From Bacteroidales bacterium (GTDB lineage Bacteria; Bacteroidota; Bacteroidia; Bacteroidales; VadinHA17), in the NCBI GenBank assembly GCA_016709865.1, contig JADJLX010000005.1:1612001-1676000 (forward strand): a stretch of 64,000 nt of DNA. Direction: 5' to 3'. Shown piece by piece: positions 63,388-64,000 of the stretch. Each line of letters opens with the position of its first letter. The stretch's first letter is position 1. A program made the position numbers and the translations under genes. The notes below the pieces were generated by a model. It did not search any database and was not told the DNA's origin. It was given only the letters and a program-made list of their open reading frames with translations.

Positions 63388-64000
63388 ATGCAGTATTCTA
63401 ATCCGTATATTGAGATATGTCTTGATGGTGCGACATCGATTTTCAAAGGATTAAATCAGAAAGACAAAGAGATAATTGATGAGAATCATACACTTGTTCA
63501 TTTTAAAAGAGGAAACCAGATCTTCAAACAGGGGGAAAAATCGCGCGGACTTATTTGCCTTGCATCGGGTAAAGTAAAGGTTTACAAAGAAGGTGTTGGA
63601 GGGAGACAGCAGATAGTTAAGATGGTGAGGCAGAATGGATTCATGGGTTACAAGGCTCTTTTTGCCGATCAGCCATGGCCGGTATCCGCCACGGCAATAG
63701 AAGACAGTACCATATGTGTTCTTGATAAGAGCTCCGTTGTAAAAATCCTTAAAAAGAATGCTGATCTCGCTCTTAAATTTATTAAGCTGCTCTCTGAAGA
63801 ACTTGTAATAGCAAACAACAGAACAGTGTCTCTTTCACAGAAACATATCAGAGGAAGGGTAGCGGAATCGCTTATTCTGCTTCGCGACACTTACGGTTAT
63901 GAAGATGACAGTAATACAATCAGGATCGCCCTGTCAAGAGAGGATATTGCCAATCTTTCGAACATGACTACCTCGAATGCAATCAGAACTCTGTCTATAA
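63388..64000 (+). CDS. Crp/Fnr family transcriptional regulator, 3' end cut by window
   Basis: 204 codons are visible. An N-terminal cyclic-nucleotide-binding-type domain (about 15-130: FKRGNQIFKQGEKSRGLICL), a dimer helix and the start of a C-terminal winged helix (IALSREDIANLSNMTTSNAI). It lacks the four Fnr cysteines, so it is not an oxygen-sensing Fnr with an iron-sulfur cluster. Effector unknown. The frame continues past the window. Confidence 0.9.
   Translation, partial: MQYSNPYIEICLDGATSIFKGLNQKDKEIIDENHTLVHFKRGNQIFKQGEKSRGLICLASGKVKVYKEGVGGRQQIVKMVRQNGFMGYKALFADQPWPVSATAIEDSTICVLDKSSVVKILKKNADLALKFIKLLSEELVIANNRTVSLSQKHIRGRVAESLILLRDTYGYEDDSNTIRIALSREDIANLSNMTTSNAIRTLSI

Overview
The window is a stretch of chromosome from a member of the Bacteroidota, probably class Bacteroidia; I cannot place it further. 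Evidence seen directly: promoter -7 boxes of the form TAnnTTTG upstream of many genes (for example 14721, 43514, 48339, 59431) with few strong Shine-Dalgarno sequences; a type IX secretion C-terminal sorting domain (13431-14198); a GldB lipoprotein and a PorT-family barrel (59698-61560); many SPase II lipoproteins; GWxTD, DUF1573 and DUF4369/TlpA-type proteins; and M14, M64, M3 and S9 secreted peptidases. Both window ends cut genes: rlmN at the left and a Crp/Fnr regulator at the right.

Layout. 1-3150: rlmN and a Dcp-type M3 peptidase. 3275-10486: a 6.5 kb block bounded by two tRNA-Ser genes (CGA and GCT) in opposite orientation. Each tRNA is followed by the same roughly 280-nt structured tail. 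The block holds a nucleoside permease, two L,D-transpeptidases with a companion membrane protein, an alanine-rich lipoprotein and a GH144-like enzyme. 10578-14646: rlmD with a secreted hydrolase, a T9SS cargo protein, and a frameshifted four-helix-bundle gene inside inverted repeats. 14750-19565: an operon of ABC-F ATPase, acyl-ACP thioesterase, GWxTD lipoprotein and RlmB. 19567-27010: transaldolase, MscS channel, M64 peptidase, an ECF sigma factor with a small membrane partner, ClpS and a SPOR protein. 27148-36404: core genes (bcp, recA, S9 peptidase, miaA, YIP1 protein, smpB, LOG protein, uvrA). 36425-43433: lytic transglycosylase, an ECF sigma factor overlapping a probable dual-membrane-spanning anti-sigma factor, lpdA and a ZnuABC zinc importer. 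43556-53473: an orphan protein, a tandem M14 peptidase pair of which the first looks inactive, a two-component pair split by a GH43 enzyme, and a TlpA-type thioredoxin. 53550-64000: meaB with DUF1573, a large propeller-barrel outer membrane protein, ferredoxin, gldB, porT-like, nadE and the Crp/Fnr regulator.

Most of the window is housekeeping and cell-envelope biology. The features that stand out are: (1) the tRNA-Ser tails, in which three stem-loops inside a closing stem keep their pairing although much of the sequence differs between copies; (2) the sigma factor/anti-sigma-barrel pair at 37543-39418; (3) several intergenic palindromes and degenerate short-word repeats, one pair of which brackets the broken four-helix-bundle gene; (4) the peptidase-like pseudoenzyme beside an intact paralogue; and (5) the GH43 gene lodged between a histidine kinase and its response regulator. 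I saw no CRISPR array, transposase, integrase, phage gene or recognisable defence system. Domain names come from motif recognition by eye, not from a database search.
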